From: Defluviicoccus sp.
GTDB taxonomy: Bacteria > Pseudomonadota > Alphaproteobacteria > MPNO01
Length of the DNA stretch: 6,939 nt
Direction: 5' to 3'
NCBI GenBank assembly: GCA_028820945.1
Contig: JAPPHW010000403.1
Location: 2,945-9,883 of the forward strand
Below are positions 5,526-6,939 of this stretch, in pieces; position 1 is the first letter of the stretch; each line of letters starts with the position of its first letter. Made by a program: the position numbers and the translations under genes. Under the pieces are notes generated by a model. It was not told the origin of the DNA and did no database searches. It saw nothing but the letters and a program-made list of their open reading frames with translations.

Positions 5526-5554
5526 GGGGCGCCGGAGATTCGTGCGCCCCTTTT
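5526..5554 (+). terminator. Terminator-like hairpin in the amidase leader
   Basis: GGGGCGC (5526-5532) pairs perfectly with GCGCCCC (5544-5550) around an 11-base loop and is followed at once by TTTT (5551-5554). It sits between the predicted promoter and the amidase start, so it either insulates against upstream transcription or attenuates the gene. A second CGCCCC (5558-5563) could pair with the same left arm instead, which would remove the terminator. The T run is short, so termination strength is uncertain. Confidence 0.55.
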
Positions 5555-5578
5555 CGTCGCCCCGAACGGAGAGCCAGG

Positions 5579-6043
5579 ATGCCCTTTCAGAAGCCCGCCC
5601 GCCATGTCGACCGCGTCTTCCTCCATTGCAGCGCGAGCGACAACCCCGACCATGACGACATCGAAACGATCCGCGACTGGCACGTCGGCGAGCGCGGCTG
5701 GTCGGACGTCGGCTACCACTATTTCATCCGCAGCGACGGCACGCTCCAGGAAGGAAGGCCGCTGGAGCGCACGCCGGCCGCGCAGGCGGGCCACAACGCG
5801 GGCGCGGTCGCGATCTGCCTGCATGGGCTGGCGGAAGAGGGTTTCACGGACCAGCAGTTCAGCACGCTGACCGCCCTCGCCCGCGAGATCGACGAGGTCT
5901 ACGGAGGAGCCGTCACGTTCCACGGTCATTGCGAGGTGTCCGAGAAGTCCTGCCCGGTGTTTCCCTACCGCGCGGTGCTCGGTCTCGACGGCGCGGGCCG
6001 GATGACCGGGGCGCCGGAACTCGTCCCGCGCGACGCGGCATGA
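5579..6043 (+). CDS. N-acetylmuramoyl-L-alanine amidase, T7-lysozyme-like (Amidase_2)
   Basis: A complete 154-residue single-domain enzyme, close to the 151 residues of T7 lysozyme, cutting the amide bond between muramic acid and L-Ala of peptidoglycan. Zinc ligands fit His16 (VFLHCSAS), His117 and Cys125 (HCEVSEKSCP); Tyr46 (GYHYFIRSDG) and Lys123 fit the catalytic Tyr46/Lys128 pair of T7 lysozyme. AGHNAGAVAICLHG is the conserved substrate-groove segment. There is no signal peptide or membrane segment, so as an endolysin it would need a holin, and none is visible. The start at 5579 is chosen for its GGAGAG site and because the family begins near RVFLH; an in-frame GTG at 5507 overlaps the promoter and adds non-conserved sequence. 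It lies outside the predicted prophage end, so it is either a host-resident gene or a relic of another phage. Confidence 0.88.
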   Translation: MPFQKPARHVDRVFLHCSASDNPDHDDIETIRDWHVGERGWSDVGYHYFIRSDGTLQEGRPLERTPAAQAGHNAGAVAICLHGLAEEGFTDQQFSTLTALAREIDEVYGGAVTFHGHCEVSEKSCPVFPYRAVLGLDGAGRMTGAPELVPRDAA

Positions 6044-6060
6044 CGGTCCGGGGACCGGCC
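6044..6060. terminator. Small hairpin between convergent genes
   Basis: CGGTC (6044-6048) and GACCG (6053-6057) form a five-base stem with a four-base loop immediately after the amidase stop and just before the end of the convergent RidA gene (stop at 6064-6066). Only 20 bases separate the two genes. No T run follows, so a shared bidirectional terminator is only a possibility. Confidence 0.3.
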
Positions 6061-6063
6061 CCG

Positions 6064-6426
6064 CTACCCCTCCGGCCGCGCGGCGACGGCAATCAGCTCG
6101 ATCTTGTTGCCGCCGGCGAAGGCGACCTGCACGCAGGAACGCATCGGCCATCCGGCGGGGTCGTCGCCGATCCAGCGCGCCCACATCTCGTCGAAGGCCG
6201 GCTTCTCCTTCACGTCGTGGAGATAGACCTGGACGCTTATCAGGCGCGAGCGGTCGGTCCCCGCCGCCTTGAGCCCCCGGTCGAGCGCGTCGAAGGCACG
6301 TTCGGCCTGCCCAAGGAAGGGGAGCGAGAAGTCGTCGGACATGCCGAGCACCCAGGCAAGGTCCTTGAACGCGGAGCCCCAGCAACGGCTCGGCACGTTG
6401 CCGGGAATGCGCAATATGTCTGTCAT
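6064..6426 (-). CDS. RidA-family (YjgF/UK114) protein, possible 2-aminomuconate deaminase
   Basis: A 120-residue protein of the usual RidA length. Start CAT at 6424-6426 is preceded on its strand by GAGGAGA at good spacing; longer in-frame starts would run into the divergent gene. RSCVQVAF (96-103) and KIELIAVAA (108-116) match RidA RSCVEVA and KIEIEAIA, placing Arg96 and Glu110 at the ketoacid-binding Arg105 and the catalytic-site Glu120 of E. coli RidA. GTDRSRLISVQVYLHDV (56-72) is the family's central helix-strand. RidA proteins form trimers and hydrolyse enamine/imine intermediates to ketoacids. The N-terminal third (SAFKDLAWVLGMSDDFSL) is unlike archetypal RidA and points to another Rid subfamily. 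Divergence from a 3-hydroxyanthranilate dioxygenase gene suggests the 2-aminomuconate deaminase role (NbaF/AmnD type), which is inference; a general imine deaminase is the alternative. Confidence 0.85.
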   Translation of the reverse strand: MTDILRIPGNVPSRCWGSAFKDLAWVLGMSDDFSLPFLGQAERAFDALDRGLKAAGTDRSRLISVQVYLHDVKEKPAFDEMWARWIGDDPAGWPMRSCVQVAFAGGNKIELIAVAARPEG

Positions 6427-6523
6427 AGCGGTCTCCTCATCTCGCCGGGCGGGCAGATCGCACATGATGTCGCCCAAAATGCGGTATCGCGATAGGCTCG
6501 GCGCACCAAGCAAGGAGCGAGCC
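6427..6523. promoter_or_regulatory. Divergent control region with TATCGCGATA palindrome
   Basis: These 97 bases separate the start codons of the RidA and dioxygenase genes and must hold both promoters. A perfect 10-base palindrome, TATCGCGATA, lies at 6485-6494, placed to affect either side and so a candidate operator. The ribosome sites at each edge (GAGGAGA on the minus strand, AAGGAG at 6512-6517 on the plus) are clear. I see no convincing -35/-10 pair. Confidence 0.4.
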
Positions 6524-6939
6524 ATGCAGCAGATGCCGATTGCCGACCTGAAGGCGGTCGCCGCCGAACTCGCGGCCACCGGCGAGCGTGTCCGCGTGCT
6601 CTGGCAGGAGGACGAGTCGCTCGCCTTCGTCGCCCGGGGACGCGAGTACCGGAGCGAGTTCCACATCGATCCGGCGGACGAGGTGATGCTGATGATCGAG
6701 GGCGACATGAAGCTCCACTACCTGACGCCCGAGGGGAAGGAGGAGATCGCCGAGCTCCCGGAGGGGGCGACGATCTACACCCCGGCCGGCGTACCACATT
6801 CGCCGCGCTTCCCGCCCGACGCTTTCGTGCTGGTGATCGAGCGCAAGCGGCGGAAGGGCGAGATCGACCGCTTCCAGTGGTATTGCGAAAACTGCAGGTC
6901 GCTGCTCCACGAGGAGGAGTTCACGGTCAGCGACTACGC
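6524..6939 (+). CDS. nbaC: 3-hydroxyanthranilate 3,4-dioxygenase, 3' end beyond window
   Basis: The ATG at 6524 follows AAGGAG by six bases; 138 codons are seen and no stop is reached. It is a cupin that opens the ring of 3-hydroxyanthranilate with O2 to 2-amino-3-carboxymuconate semialdehyde in tryptophan/kynurenine catabolism. Iron ligands fit His47 and Glu53 (RSEFHIDPADEV) and His92 (VPHSPRF). Arg43, Arg95 and Glu106 (VIERKR) fit the substrate-binding Arg47/Arg99/Glu110 of the Cupriavidus enzyme. LMIEGDMKL and the WYCENC motif (Cys121, Cys124) match the bacterial form, whose second iron site needs four Cys; the second CxxC pair would lie about 35 residues further on, past the window edge. 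Known bacterial enzymes have about 174 residues, so about 35-40 are missing only because the window ends. Confidence 0.93.
   Translation, partial: MQQMPIADLKAVAAELAATGERVRVLWQEDESLAFVARGREYRSEFHIDPADEVMLMIEGDMKLHYLTPEGKEEIAELPEGATIYTPAGVPHSPRFPPDAFVLVIERKRRKGEIDRFQWYCENCRSLLHEEEFTVSDY

Larger units (their letters stand above)
5255..5578. other. Non-coding stretch between prophage end and amidase gene
   Basis: No convincing gene is present; small open frames here lack ribosome sites and recognisable sequence. The left part is GC-rich with a 10-bp hairpin interrupted by one C-C mismatch (5282-5292 with 5302-5312, nine-base loop). A GGCGG/CCGCC inverted repeat (5380-5384, 5400-5404) encloses two CGGTTTT copies. 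An 11-base palindrome TGGAAATTCCA (5427-5437) is followed by an AT-rich patch (5451-5480) that stands out sharply. The right part holds the promoter and terminator-like hairpin described separately. It reads as the control region of the amidase gene, and no tRNA was recognised. Confidence 0.6.

Noticed and set aside
6427..6708. A longer start for the RidA-family gene, up to 214 codons
   Set aside because: The extra sequence is antisense to the dioxygenase coding region, and a good ribosome site precedes the start at 6426.
1..6939. CRISPR arrays, tRNA or rRNA genes
   Set aside because: No regularly spaced repeats beyond the two prophage-end copies and no cloverleaf or rRNA-like segments were seen on either strand.

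Overview
The window is GC-rich DNA, roughly 70% by eye, with the strong GC3 bias of an alphaproteobacterium-like chromosome. The taxon is an inference from base composition and gene content only. It shows the right-hand part of a heavily deleted Mu-like (transposable, siphovirus-type tail) prophage, followed by a host chromosomal flank.

Positions 1-354 (minus strand) hold the C-terminal half of a MuA-like D,D(35)E transposase. It is broken at about 345-357, where it meets the last codons of a rightward phage gene. Positions 415-5212 (plus strand) are a tightly packed late operon: a Mu gp35/HI1506-like protein, a 78-residue helical-hairpin protein resembling the Acb2/Tad1-type anti-CBASS sponges, a truncated gp36 (DUF1320) gene fused in frame to a tail tube gene, a tail assembly chaperone with an apparent programmed -1 frameshift, and a tape measure gene cut near its C terminus. 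Each of three junctions (about 350, about 1413 and about 5095) looks like a deletion or rearrangement point. Head, connector, tail-tip and lysis genes are absent from the window, so the segment cannot make a phage on its own.

The prophage right end can be read directly. Two 22-bp transposase-site-like repeats sit 23 bp apart (5205-5226 and 5228-5249), and the terminal 12 bases ending in CA at 5254 match the phage Mu right end at 10 of 12 positions. Positions 5255-5578 are non-coding and partly AT-rich, with a good sigma-70-type promoter and a terminator-like hairpin in the leader of a complete T7-lysozyme-like N-acetylmuramoyl-L-alanine amidase gene (5579-6043).

The right edge is metabolic. 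A RidA-family deaminase gene (minus strand, 6064-6426) diverges from a 3-hydroxyanthranilate 3,4-dioxygenase gene (plus strand, 6524 to the window end). This pairing suggests the kynurenine/3-hydroxyanthranilate to 2-aminomuconate catabolic route, with the RidA protein as a possible 2-aminomuconate deaminase.
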